A stretch of DNA of 64,000 nt. Source: Stichopus chloronotus (taxonomy: Eukaryota > Echinodermata > Holothuroidea > Aspidochirotida > Stichopodidae). The notes beneath the pieces are model-generated. The model was not told the origin of the DNA. It searched no databases and worked only from the letters and a program-made list of their open reading frames with translations. The DNA lies in NCBI GenBank assembly GCA_021234535.1, contig CM037840.1, forward strand, positions 5,714,835-5,778,834, read 5' to 3'. This document shows, in pieces, positions 1 through 10,572 of the stretch. Both the position numbers and the translations under genes were made by a program. The first letter of the stretch is position 1. Each line of letters opens with the position of its first letter.

Positions 1-673
1 TTTGGACATTTTCTGTAAGCTTCATACTGTTGAATGACTTATATATTAGAGTAGCGAATCGTACGTAGATGATCACTGTTATCGCTAAAAGAAGAGTAGG
101 TATGATTAATGAACGGTATGCATGGACCTGGTGTTCCAGATCATAGAAGTAAAAGAAAATGAGGCCTTGAGCGAAGCAAACAAAGTACGTTATTATTATT
201 ACAGTGACATACCTTGTTACTGACGCAACGAGTTTATACTTTAAAGGTATTGCACATAGCGCCAAGTAACGGTCAAAGGCCACTCCTACAATCGAAAAAT
301 AAGTCTGTTGGTGAAATCCAGAGACCAAAGTTGCAACCCAAAACGGATTGTCAGATAAGAAATACTTTCGAAATAAATAAGTTTGGTAAAGTATCGCAAT
401 ACTTTGTCCAAGATCACTGATGGTAAGAGCAAACGCAAATAAATATTGAGTTTTTAGAAAACTTTTCGTTGTAATCTGTAGAGTTAAGACAATCAAGTTC
501 AAAATTATTGCGACACAGCATATAATGATTCTCGCGTCCCATGCTAGTGCAATGTTTCTCAACCATTCTTCGAGTCCAGGAATTGGCAGGGCGTTGTCAT
601 CCGACGTCCATGATTGGTTAGAGAGATTCGCAACTTCCATTACTTCACCTAGTTGGTCCATTGGGTTGTCCAT
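1..673 (-). CDS. Rhodopsin-type (class A) GPCR, N-terminal part, cut by the window edge
   Basis: The minus strand reads open from an ATG at 671-673 to base 1, giving 224 residues without an intron. The N-terminus carries two N-glycosylation sequons (Asn16-Leu-Ser and Asn19-Gln-Ser). Hydrophobic segments lie near residues 48-68, 76-97, 111-136, 155-177 and 186-211, matching TM1 to TM5. Class A landmarks are Asn59 (1.50), Asp87 (2.50) and the DRY motif at 134-136, followed by LALC. The cysteine expected at 3.25 is absent (Pro110 there), TM4 has no tryptophan, and the loop between TM4 and TM5 is only about eight residues with no cysteine. The protein should sit in the plasma membrane and signal through G proteins. 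The ligand is unknown. Single-exon receptors of this kind are common in lineage-expanded chemosensory sets of echinoderms, which is an inference here. An AG after a pyrimidine-containing stretch just upstream (near 700) could be a 5'UTR splice acceptor. Confidence 0.88.
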   Translation of the reverse strand, partial: MDNPMDQLGEVMEVANLSNQSWTSDDNALPIPGLEEWLRNIALAWDARIIICCVAIILNLIVLTLQITTKSFLKTQYLFAFALTISDLGQSIAILYQTYLFRKYFLSDNPFWVATLVSGFHQQTYFSIVGVAFDRYLALCAIPLKYKLVASVTRYVTVIIITYFVCFAQGLIFFYFYDLEHQVHAYRSLIIPTLLLAITVIIYVRFATLIYKSFNSMKLTENVQ

Positions 674-3600
674 GATAGGGCTGGTGAATTACAAGACGAT
701 CCTGTGACAATGAAACAAGAACGGGATTAATATATGTGTTGTTAGCTTTTTGTACCTTTTAGGTGGTTCCTGCCAGATGTGAGGAGTTACATTGATTGTC
801 GGGCAATAAAAAATGAAATGGCGTCTCTCGGGCTTACTTTTCATTTCGCAATGGCAGCCACGCAATTTTGAAGTTCCAGTAATGTAATCAAAGTTCGATT
901 ATACATTTCGAGATATTTGAATTTTCTCCAATCTCTTGTCCCGTAGTCTTGTGACGCAATTGATAGTGCTGCGACCTATAGTAACGTAGAATCATAGATA
1001 CCTCCTAATTGAGTTATCGCAGTAATCAGTTCTTTTATGGAATGATTATTGAGTCTCACCCCATTTACAATTCTTACAAGCTATTGCATGATGTGTGCCA
1101 TCAGTACCTCATACTCCAAGACAAATATGGCAGGGGAGTTATTTTGGTTGGTTACTCTGACGTAAGTGCATATATCTATTGAATTATCGTAACAAATAAT
1201 CCACTCGTATCTTAATTTATTGGAATCTTTCATTAACTTACATGAATTTCATGCACGTGCAATCACAATTTTATTCACAGGCCAGGACACATTGTCCATT
1301 TATAATTCTGATCATTGCGATTGTGTTTTGGCGGTTAGCAGCATGAACAAAATATTTGGCTATCCTTATGGTGAGTCTCAGGTGGACTCAAATTCATGGT
1401 GATTTTCTTACATCTTATACATTAGATCACATATACAACAACTTGTCTGATATACAAGTTTGTGATATTCCCACCAACTCTAGACTACTTGTTAATTATG
1501 CAATCTACTTCACACCCATGTCTGCTATACAATACAAAATAACATTAGTACAAACTAAGTAAAGTGATGATTTATCTGTCTGGATGCATATAAACTCCAT
1601 TCTGTGAATTTATTTACACGCTGTAGATGGGAAGAATTAACACACTTTGAGTAACAGGATCGGCTTTGTCTTCCTTTCACATTTTGCTACCATGACTGGA
1701 ATGGCTCAACAAGTTAAACATTATGGAAGAACGAACCATTTTATTGCATTTTGAACAGTGTAATTGTTTCATGAGAATTTATTGAATACTGGAAGTAGTA
1801 GTCGGTAGTACCTTAACACGAACCCCCACCCCATACGCATTTAAAACTTGTAAACATTTCTCGAAGTTAGAGAGAACACTTTATGTTTTGTTTAAATTAA
1901 CAATTTTTGCAAATATAAACTGCACATGTAAATAATATTTAATTTTGAGGCCAATGACAACCAAAAGGTACCACAAACATGAAGAACTTATTAAAGCTAG
2001 AGTTTTTAAACATTGACCAAGAAATATTGTTTACATTAAGTTCTAGGACTACAGTATTAAAACAAACTACGTCGGCGGTAGATGATTATTGTAGACAATG
2101 AGTGATTCTTAGAGGACTTCAACACTGAAAAGTATCTTTGTAGATCAATAACGTAAAGTGTATCTACAATCTAATAGTCTAAACAAAGTATTTGTCCTTG
2201 GAGAAAGTGGGTAAGCAGTGTATTATGAAAATGATATGTCCTCCTATGGTGGTGATTGGAACTAGAGGAAACGTGGACGTCAAGATGATGAGAAACAGAT
2301 AGAGATGATGAGAAACAGATATGGTGATGTAGGCAGAAGAGAGGGAGAAAGGAGACGAAAAAGAACCGTTAGTCATGGCAAAGGACACCATCCTCACAGT
2401 CATTCACATGTAAAAGTGCCTGTATCTATCTTCTTTTGATCCCCTAATTTTCGAAAAAGCAGCCTACATCTATCACGCTCTCGAAAAAGGGAAATGTAAG
2501 CTAAAAAAAGTTTTAAAAATAGAGTTACATACAGGAGGAGAAATCTGATTATCTTTCCGCAATCTTTTAAAACCCTGGCGATTTTTTAGTATCATATCCA
2601 TTAATTTAACCATTCTATATCACACATTAGCATTTCCCTTGTCTCTGAGTTGTCCTTATTTAACCAATGTTTCGACGCAATTCAAAATAGTCACGCAATT
2701 GTATCAGGTGCAGATGAATATTCTTCGCTATTAAATATTTTAAGACAATAATCAATTTACATGCACCCAAAAGGGGAGATATCATGATCACAAATACTAA
2801 AATTATGCATGACAATGATGCAAAGATAATTAAATTTCTACGGCGACGGTTCAAAATAGAAATAGGGTAGGGCATATATCTAACGGGCACATATCACATT
2901 GTAAATAGTTTTCACCCCAAATCTTCTAAGAGCGACCACCTTCCTTGACAACAGACCCGTGTAAGAGATTACAAACTCATTTACAATAGAATTTTTTTTT
3001 CAATTGATACAAAGACGAAAAGCAGTGAGCAATAATGGTGGGCAATTATCTCTAATTGATTGGTTGTTGATAAATATGGTCTAAGATAATACAGTAACTC
3101 AAATAATTGCCAAACGTTGTCGGTAAGGAGGTGCCGTTGTCAGTCCTGCTTGAACAGACCTTACCACCAACAGTCCCTTGCCCTGACATTATATCACCCC
3201 TCTCAGCTATAGCCAGAGTAGATAAATTTTCTAGATCTACAAAAATGTGTGTTGCAATCGTTACCTTGTAATTTCACAAGTATCCTGCAATCTCTTTGAC
3301 TTGATCGTGGTCTTGTCTCTCTTTGGGATCTTAGAAGTTTGATCTAAGTTCTTCCTCTCCGCAGGTGTGATACATTTATTCCATCTCGGTTGTTTATATA
3401 CCTGTGACATGCCTGTGGAATTATTCCTCTGTGCTTTTACAAGCAGTGTTGTTACTCGAAGATGTTTGAATTAATGATGATGATGATGATGACGATGACG
3501 AGGTGACTCGTCGACCAATCAGCATCCTCTAAGGTCTAAAGTGTTACGTAATACAATATGAAGTACTACAAGACACAAGATATAGTTTTACTCAATCTTG

Positions 3601-3983
3601 GTTTACTTTAATCTTCGCTCTTTGTCCTGCATCTTTGTTTTGTTCTTGAATTTCGTAATAGGTTAATTTCCGACTAAACGAACCAGTTTTTAAATTATAA
3701 TGAAGCAATAAAATATATAGGGCAAGGAGCTGACTGAAATACGGAAAAGCAATTAGTACTTTTCTTAAAACGGATACATCTCATAGAACAGTTACCAATC
3801 CATTAGGGAATTCCTTTGTAGTTTGTATTTTTATGAGATAAATTAAACACAGGTCATGAAATTGACACATAAAACATGGCAGAGTATTTCTATCATATGT
3901 AAATAGCGTACACATATAAATTTGGTTGAGTGGTGTAAGTTACATCTTCCATTTCAAGTCTAACTTGAAAGATAAACAACCGA
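674..3983. other. Non-coding stretch with no recognised gene
   Basis: Only short unrelated frames occur. The one clear structure is a short ATG/GAT triplet microsatellite at about 3472-3500. I see no conserved exon on either strand. Confidence 0.6.
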
Positions 3984-4243
3984 CCCCCCCCCCCCACTTC
4001 CCCCAGAAGAAACTACGTCACTTATTCAACACGAATCAAAGAAGGAAAATAAATGCAATGTAGAATTTCGTTGCATCATCCTGAAAAGATTGCTTTCGTT
4101 CCGGCCATATCTGATCCTTGGAACGAAAACGAAGCCAAAACCAGCAACTTCTGGATTTTACTGAAGATGATTACTCATACATACCGAAGTGCACATGCAT
4201 CCAGTCAAACGTAGTGAACTGCAGTCTGGAGGAAATGTGATAA

Positions 4244-4460
4244 TCAGGAAACTAGGCCTCTGTACTGATGACTTATATATCCATGCACTATTAGACCCAT
4301 AATGAAATGCCACCCGGCGGAGGTCTGGTGGTCAAGTAGATGACTTTCTTGACGTATGAACTTATATATATTCACAAATATTTTAATGAGATACAGCCTG
4401 GCCGAGGTTTGGTGGTCCAGTAGTTCAGTCTCTGGGTATGTGACCATGTATCCAGGCACC
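4244..4460 (+). repeat. Two related units with a tRNA-like A-box (SINE-like)
   Basis: Two units about 85 bp apart share a GAGGTYTGGTGGTC core (about 4320 and 4405) and a CTTATATAT stretch. The core of the second unit, TGGTCCAGTAGTTCAG, looks like a tRNA internal promoter A-box, so a tRNA-derived SINE is possible. No tRNA cloverleaf closes. Confidence 0.35.
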
Positions 4461-4719
4461 TATTGGAGATACAAATTTGAAAGTCTCTACCTGTGATATT
4501 TAATGTACAGTGTTTTAAGTTTTGATCTTGATATTTATACCTCAGGAAAGTCAGTATCTCAATTGCTCGTCTGGGTACAAAAGATATGACTTGTTTAATT
4601 TAATTATGATTTCTTCTTGGCCACAGGCTGAAAAAGGGGGAAAGCAGTGCTTCCCTAAAGAATAAAAAAGTTGGAAGAGTGGGTATAAGGAAAATACGAG
4701 CTTGGGTACTTTGACTTTT

Positions 4720-4960
4720 TTACCTCGGCGTCGAGTGAATGATGAGGGTGTTGTCCATATTCAGAAATCAATCAAGTATTTCGGCCTTTCTCAGGAAACA
4801 AATTCTATCAGACTTTCAGAGCAAAAATTTCCAATAATGTAATGAAAATGACAAGACAATATTGACAGTACCATCCCCTGGAGACAACTAGGCTGAGTCT
4901 GGGAAGTTTGGTTTCAGACGATCTAGGGCATACTTCTATAAAATACAGCCAAGTAGGCCA
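4720..4960 (+). repeat. Dispersed repeat related to 59465-59695
   Basis: This segment shares GAGTGAATGATGA, CCATATTCAG, a block around AGACTTTCAGAGCAAAA and TCTGGGAAGT-like sequence, in the same order, with 59465-59695. The second copy follows a poly(C) tract directly. It is a dispersed repeat of unknown class. Confidence 0.55.
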
Positions 4961-5261
4961 AAGGTCTTTCTTGTTGAAAAATCCCTAAACTTATAACAAT
5001 AACTTTAGATGGAAGATACACCACATCTTTCCCATTCGGGTGCTATACACTCTCTCAGCGTACAAGCAAACTGACTGATCTTCTCCCCTCGTTCTATTCC
5101 AGCAATTGGTTCTGGACCCGGTACTTCTCCCCCTCACATTTGAAAAACATCAACCCTTAAGAATATTCTTTTATTCACATGTGTTACACCAACAATACAA
5201 CCCCTCAAATAATTAATATTTGACAGTTGGATATCTGCACTTGATTCCTCCCTCCACCCCT

Positions 5262-5310
5262 CCCCCCCCCCCCCCTCCACACACACACACACACACACGC
5301 ACGCACACGC
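5262..5310 (+). repeat. Poly(C) tract followed by an (AC)n microsatellite
   Basis: Fourteen C residues (5262-5275) run into an AC dinucleotide array. The short glycine- and valine-rich minus-strand frames here are low-complexity artefacts. Confidence 0.9.
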
Positions 5311-5539
5311 ACGCATAGCCCTTGCCCCAACTTGACATCTAGAGAACAAGCAAAAACTATCTTAAAACAGAATTTTAGGGTGACTCTCCACATGGTTTGT
5401 CTTCATTGGGTAATTCAATGATTCCACATATTTCAATATCAGGGATGTGTCCACTTTAGTAAGACCAGAATAATTCTTGCGCCATCAATGTTGACAATGG
5501 CACAGTTAATAAAGAGTATCTTCTTTGTACTGTTGTCCT

Positions 5540-5848
5540 TTCTGACCTTCCTACCTTCACCCTTTTCTTTCTTTCTTTCTCTTCCCCTTTCATCCTATCC
5601 CTATCGTATCTTTTTTGTCTAATTTTCGATGTAAATACATGGTGTTATGTTCCCCTTTTTACTTTATCTGAATCTCAGTGTTAATTTGTATAATTTTATC
5701 TTTCTTTTTGAAATGAGTTCAATGAGTTTATCCATTCATGTATATATACACTGCTTAAATAATTACACCATGTACTTAATGATCTGTGACTTTTGTACAT
5801 TTATCCATGTATGAATCAATAAATAAAATCAATCAATCAATCAAATAT
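5540..5848 (+). repeat. Probable 3' tail of a non-LTR retrotransposon ending in (ATCA)n
   Basis: A pyrimidine-rich stretch with CTTT repeats is followed by TGTATGAATCAATAAATAAA and a run of ATCA units near 5828-5845. A unique sequence ending in a short tetranucleotide tail is typical of CR1- or RTE-like LINE 3' ends. No reverse transcriptase is present, so this would be a truncated copy. Confidence 0.4.
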
Positions 5849-6060
5849 TTGACATTCTTAACACTCACACTTTTGATGCATCAAATGCAGCATCATTTTG
5901 CATCTAGTTCACCCTCTACCAGCAAACGAAAGTTTTCAACATTAGAGGCGCCCGACACCTCAGACCCCTCCCGCAGGAGAGCGTTCAGTCATCAGTTCTA
6001 TCATTACATCAGAAGTCACTCAGGTTCAGACCAGTTTACACCCCCCCCCCCCATGTCACG

Positions 6061-7387
6061 CTCGCTTTGAAGATAAAACAGACCCTCGGGAAATTTCTAC
6101 CTAGTTAGGCCACTGCAGGTATGGGCATTTTAGCAGACACGTCAAAAGGAATTAAGCTCCGAAAAGGCTTCAACTTGCCATATGTGACATAAAATTCCAC
6201 AATGATGAAGTATCACGTACGTGTCATGGCTACATTAGGAGTAAGTGAACTTCTGTCCGCTTTGCGTTTCACAATGTGAAATCCACGACTTTTCTCCACT
6301 GTACTGGTGGCATCCTATTGAAGTAGAGTTCCTTTAATCCCCATGCCACAATTAATCTCTCCTATTGACTTAGGCCAACAAACTAAAATAGCGAACCCAT
6401 TCGTGCACACAAGGTAGGCCATATCAGAGATTTACCAGCCATGGAGCTATTACAGAGAATAGCTCCATATTTCTACTAATCGTGTGACTGACAATGATCT
6501 GGCCCTAGTGGCATTAAAAAAAAAATCCCTACGTCGACCATGAACATTTTAGGCAAGAAGGGGTGGAAGTATTGACCGAAATATCACCAAGATAACTTCC
6601 AATTTTCTAAAATAACCTAAATCTGCTTCAATCGTCCTAAATTTTCATATCATTAGTATTTTAATTGATGCTCTTCAACAACCAAGCCAAAAATATGTGA
6701 TGTAAAAAAAAATAGTGACTGCAACTGAAAACATAAAGAAACATCCTTGTGGATCAATTAAGGCACTTTTACTCGGGAGTTAACTCTCTCGCGGATGTGC
6801 ATATAATCTAGTGGTGGTATGAGATATTTATAGAATTGAAGCAACTGCCTAGAGATAGTATTAAATATATGCCTCGGTGACCAACCGGCGAAAATATCAG
6901 GAGAGTCATAGAGTCTGCGCACTAACGTTTATAGAGACACACAGCGCGAGGGAGAGTTGTATAGTAAACTCGCGTGTTACGTAGCTTATACAATGCAATA
7001 TGTACTGCACTTAGTCCGGGCAACTGGAATCAATTTTGTTTTCGATTCTTGTGCGATCGATCCAATTGAATACGACATCACAGTGACACAGTGAAGCCCC
7101 CTCCAAGAGGCAGTTCTAGGAAAAGCATGAAGATTCAAAGCCCTTGGAAAATCCCTTGGATTTACAAGCCACTAAACTTACCCTTGGGCACGAACGCTAG
7201 GTCAGCCTCTAGCCCCTCGCATTCTTCACTGCAGCCATACTGTGTATATAAATGTGCAAGTTTGCGGCGTCCCTGTCATTCGATGTACACTGCCAATACC
7301 GTAGCAATATTTGCGGCTCCTTTGTAGAAAACTTTCTACCATAGAGAGAGTTAAGCTGTAATGACGTCACTGTAACGACTCACATAT
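6061..7387. other. Non-coding stretch with no recognised feature
   Basis: A poly(C) tract (6041-6052) lies just before this segment. I found no exon, repeat or RNA gene inside it on either strand. Confidence 0.5.
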
Positions 7388-8033
7388 TATAGGTGCGTTC
7401 GACTGGTCGACTCGAGTAACTCGAGTGACTCGAGAAAACGTTCGACTGGGCGAAACGTCATTGAAACGTCACATATCGAGCCAGCCAAAGTGGCCAAATC
7501 CAGAGGTCGGCCACTTGAGCCACGTGACGTAATTTACGTCACAGTTGAAGAATTGTCTAGTCCAAACAAATAATGGCGACCCGTGCACACACTTCACGAA
7601 AAGTGCCCGTTATCATAAAAAATGGTGAAGAACCATACCTGTCATTACGAGAGTATTGATGATAACCGAAGAAGCGTTCCAGTCAAATGCACACTGACTT
7701 GCGTCTTTCCTACTGTTGTGTCAGTAGAGAATAAACTTAGTGTGTGTAACTTGACTAAGTTAGTTTTACATTCAAACGCGTCATCGTAAGATGTGCATTT
7801 CAATTTGCAACTAGGCTAGGGTGAGCAGTTGGCCTACTTCTAGGCTAGGCCCTGACTCCTAAAATCCATGTAAACAACGACGAGCTAGCACGCACGCGCA
7901 TTATCAATTAACTTTGCGTCATTACTCGAGCTACCGTTCGAGTCAACGCTCGACACGCATGCGTATTGACGGACACAGCTGACGTCAAACTGACTCGAGA
8001 CAGGACTCAGTCTTCCAGTCGAACGCACCTATA
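7388..8033 (+). mobile_element. 646-bp terminal-inverted-repeat DNA element
   Basis: The left end reads TATAGGTGCGTTCGACTGG (7388-7406) and the right end is its exact reverse complement (8015-8033). If the element proper starts with TAGGTGCG, the flanking TA on each side could be a target-site duplication, as in TA-targeting cut-and-paste transposons. The interior holds clustered CTCGAG hexamers next to both ends. It also holds a 28-codon frame (7573-7659) starting MATRAHTSRK, which might be a leftover first exon of a transposase or accessory protein. No full transposase is present, so the element looks non-autonomous. The superfamily is not assigned. Confidence 0.8.
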
Positions 8034-8067
8034 CTGACCAAATGACTTCGAACGATAATGTTCGGCT

Positions 8068-8330
8068 TCTCACGCGGCATGGCAGAACAGCTCTGCCTCC
8101 AACATTTGCCGTATGTAATGCACGTGAGGCCAGAGAATTTGTTTGTTCGATACCTAATTACATCTTAAAAAAGAAAGAAAAATAGAGGTAAATGCAACCG
8201 TTTGTTTTTTCTTTTTTATGTTTAGGTAACCTCGGATGATACATAGTGAAAAATACGTCTAGCTGTTTGCGAATCATATTATCCTAAAATTTCCGTTGGA
8301 TTTGCCTTACGTGGTCGCCATGAGAACTCC
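8068..8330 (+). repeat. Dispersed repeat shared with 63745-63900
   Basis: GGCARAACAGCTCTGCCTYC and CCTRAAATTTCYGTYGGATTTG occur in the same order here and near the right end of the window, with a longer insert between the blocks in this copy. The class is unknown. Confidence 0.45.
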
Positions 8331-9040
8331 TCTTGACTGACAGCTGTTCCCATAGGCGTACTCTGTGAGCATACGTCTGTGTTGTGGGCTCTTTAAACGT
8401 TTGTGCACATAGTCTATGACTCTGCTCATGTGCCCGCGTTTACGTCACCTCTCCAAAGAAAAACAATACAGCGTCAGTCCAGTTGATTAGGTCAGAATTT
8501 TTGACACACATTGAGAGTATGCATTTAGTGCTTTTACACACCAAAAGCGCTTTCAAGCGTTGGCGTTTCGAGCGCCCAAACGTTTTACTTTTCGAACAGC
8601 AATAGCACATTCAAATGTTTGAGTGAAGTAAGATCGAACCGCGTTTCGTTTAGACTATGCGTGTGGCCTACTTTGCAACGTTATGCAGCTGCGGTACCGG
8701 CACATATTCTGGCAAACTAAGTCGCTTGCAGAACTTCATTGTTTACAGGCTGTTCGTTTGTATCCCTCAAGAGGGATCCCCCCTTTTTGTTATATGACGT
8801 CAAACAATGGGGGTCTATTGCCGCTCGAGACGCTCTGCTTTGATCGCGCGAGGTGTCAAATCTGTGAACGTTGGATAATCGTTTTCAATGAGGCGCCGTA
8901 TTTAAAAACGCCGCTGACGCTTTGCTTTGTTACATTTACATGGCGCACCCACCATTGAACGTGCTACTACCGCGTGATATTATCTTCCGTTTACTGTCAG
9001 CGCTCTCGTGCGTAGATCAAAATGGAACCAAATCCGCGTG
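8331..9040. other. Non-coding stretch upstream of family X copy 1
   Basis: No exon is recognised. The segment has more CpG than the surroundings and contains one TGACGTCA palindrome (8795-8802), which may belong to the upstream regulatory region of the gene starting near 9060. Confidence 0.4.
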
Positions 9041-9048
9041 TGTAATTC

Positions 9049-9056
9049 TGACGTCA
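9049..9056 (+). promoter_or_regulatory. TGACGTCA (CRE/ATF-type) palindrome upstream of family X copy 1
   Basis: The full palindrome sits in the block TGACGTCACAGTCGCAC about 20 bases before the first ATG of exon 1. The block is conserved at the same place in copies 2 and 3, while the DNA further upstream of copy 1 is not clearly alignable. CREB/ATF bZIP proteins bind this site in animals. Regulation of this gene by them is inferred. Confidence 0.6.
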
Positions 9057-9199
9057 CAGTCGCACTATAGAGACAATGATGTTCTTCCTTTGTTTAGTAA
9101 ACATTAATCCTATTCTGTACACTGTACATTCAGGAAGTATATATTCTACTGCGATCATAATCACTGTTATCAAAACAACACTTTCAAGTATTACTCATC

Positions 9200-10266
9200 A
9201 TGTGGTAAGTAAAATATTTTTGTTCATGATCCACAGTAACTCTCTACGGATATTGTATATTAGTAGAAAATAAGTCCAGAAATGGAAATGAACAGTGACA
9301 ACGTGGAAAATAAATTTTCTTTTCTGACGACGGTAAATTTGAGTACATGCGATATAGTTTGTTTCCGACCAGTTCGGATTTATATCAATGTAACAGAAAC
9401 AAATAGCTCTCCTATATATATGCAATACATGCAACATTTCCCTCCAAACAATTCGAAGTCGTTCATCATAAGTTCTCGTAAGTTGAAAAATCCCTACCTA
9501 CACGGCTGCTGTACCACAGAATTAAACCAATACGTTTATCATCAGTTTGAACTTGTAATCCTGTCGTTTCCCTTTCAGTTTCAGTCGTGATCAGCTTTTG
9601 GTTTTTGGTCTCGGCGTCGCTGCTACCGCTGCTTTATCTTACAAGTTTACCAGGGACTTGCTGGGACGGCAAACGGTCAGCACCAAGCAGGCTCATACCT
9701 TGAGGAGGAACAGTGCTTGTCCTCGACAAGATGGAGGGTTGGTTATTAAAGGAATCAGCAAACCAACTATGACCGACTTTACTGGTCAAACACCCAAGCA
9801 ATGGATGTCTGGTGACGTCATTAATAACAATCACAGTGCTGCTAGTATTTATGATGTCACGTCCGTGGGTTGCCAAATTGGTTCAACTTCAACGACAATT
9901 GTTGAGTCGGATACACAGACTGACGTCATCCAATATAAACCAAACGCGAGTGGGGAAAATGTGGTGGCACTAAACTTAAAACTACACCATACCAACGTCT
10001 TTATGCTGAAGAAACACTTTGACGAGATTCTGTCAAAGCAATTAGTTGGTAATCTAGAAGTTGCTTTCCACAAAAGTAAACAACTCGCAAACTACATCAT
10101 CATAGAGGGAGACAACAAGATTGATCTTAAAGTGAGCACTACTTTCTGTGCGGAGAAATACCAAGGAGAGATACTGGAGAAGTCAATGTTGCCATGGAGA
10201 CTGCTTTTCGAAAATTCACTCTCATCATTCAAGGTGTTGGGGAAGAATGAAAGAAACCAAGAATAA
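9200..10266 (+). CDS. Family X copy 1: unrecognised 230-residue protein with a hydrophobic N-terminus, two exons
   Basis: Proposed coding join: 9200-9204 and 9579-10266. The ATG lies in the last five bases of exon 1 (ATGTG, then GTAAGT), and exon 2 begins after TTTCAG, completing a Cys codon and giving MCFSRDQLLVFG. All three copies keep this junction. Residues about 8-23 form a moderately hydrophobic segment followed by basic residues (KFTRDLLGR), so an N-terminal membrane anchor, perhaps of mitochondrial outer-membrane type, is possible. The remainder is a soluble region of about 200 residues with no motif I know; conserved stretches include GQTPKQWMSGDVINNN and EKSMLPWRLLFE. Two further AG sites (9584, 9594) could act as alternative acceptors. 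The 9594 one would join exon 1 in phase 0 and give a longer N-terminus. Copy 2 differs at about 19 of 222 positions. The function is unknown; the intact frame and better conservation of coding than intron sequence support a real gene. Confidence 0.72.
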
Positions 10267-10566
10267 TCACAGCACCTGGATTTATCATATTTTTTGTTTG
10301 CTATGAATTATTACATAAACTCGTAATCGTAGAGAAAACAATAACATTTTTTTTTCTTATTTTAGAGAAAAGACTAGATCAAAGAGATGAATCTGAGAAC
10401 AATTTATCTTTTCAGTTTTTATACGATGAACTGAGCCATATATAAGAAGAGTCCACTGACTGTTTCGATGAGAATTAACAGATTTCAATCTGTAGAACTT
10501 TAACATGACTGAGAAAAAAACTATATACTCGCCATTTGCTACATGTAAATACTGTACTTTATTTAC

Positions 10567-10572
10567 AATAAA
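10567..10572 (+). terminator. Candidate poly(A) signal AATAAA for family X copy 1
   Basis: The hexamer lies about 300 bases after the stop codon, inside the 3' block shared with copies 2 and 3. A related signal occurs on the minus strand after copy 2 (45681-45686). Confidence 0.45.

Noticed and set aside
9282..9590. 102-codon plus-strand frame ending at the family X exon 2 acceptor.
   Set aside because: It lies in the copy 1 intron in a frame that stops at TGA just inside exon 2, and the other copies have no equivalent.
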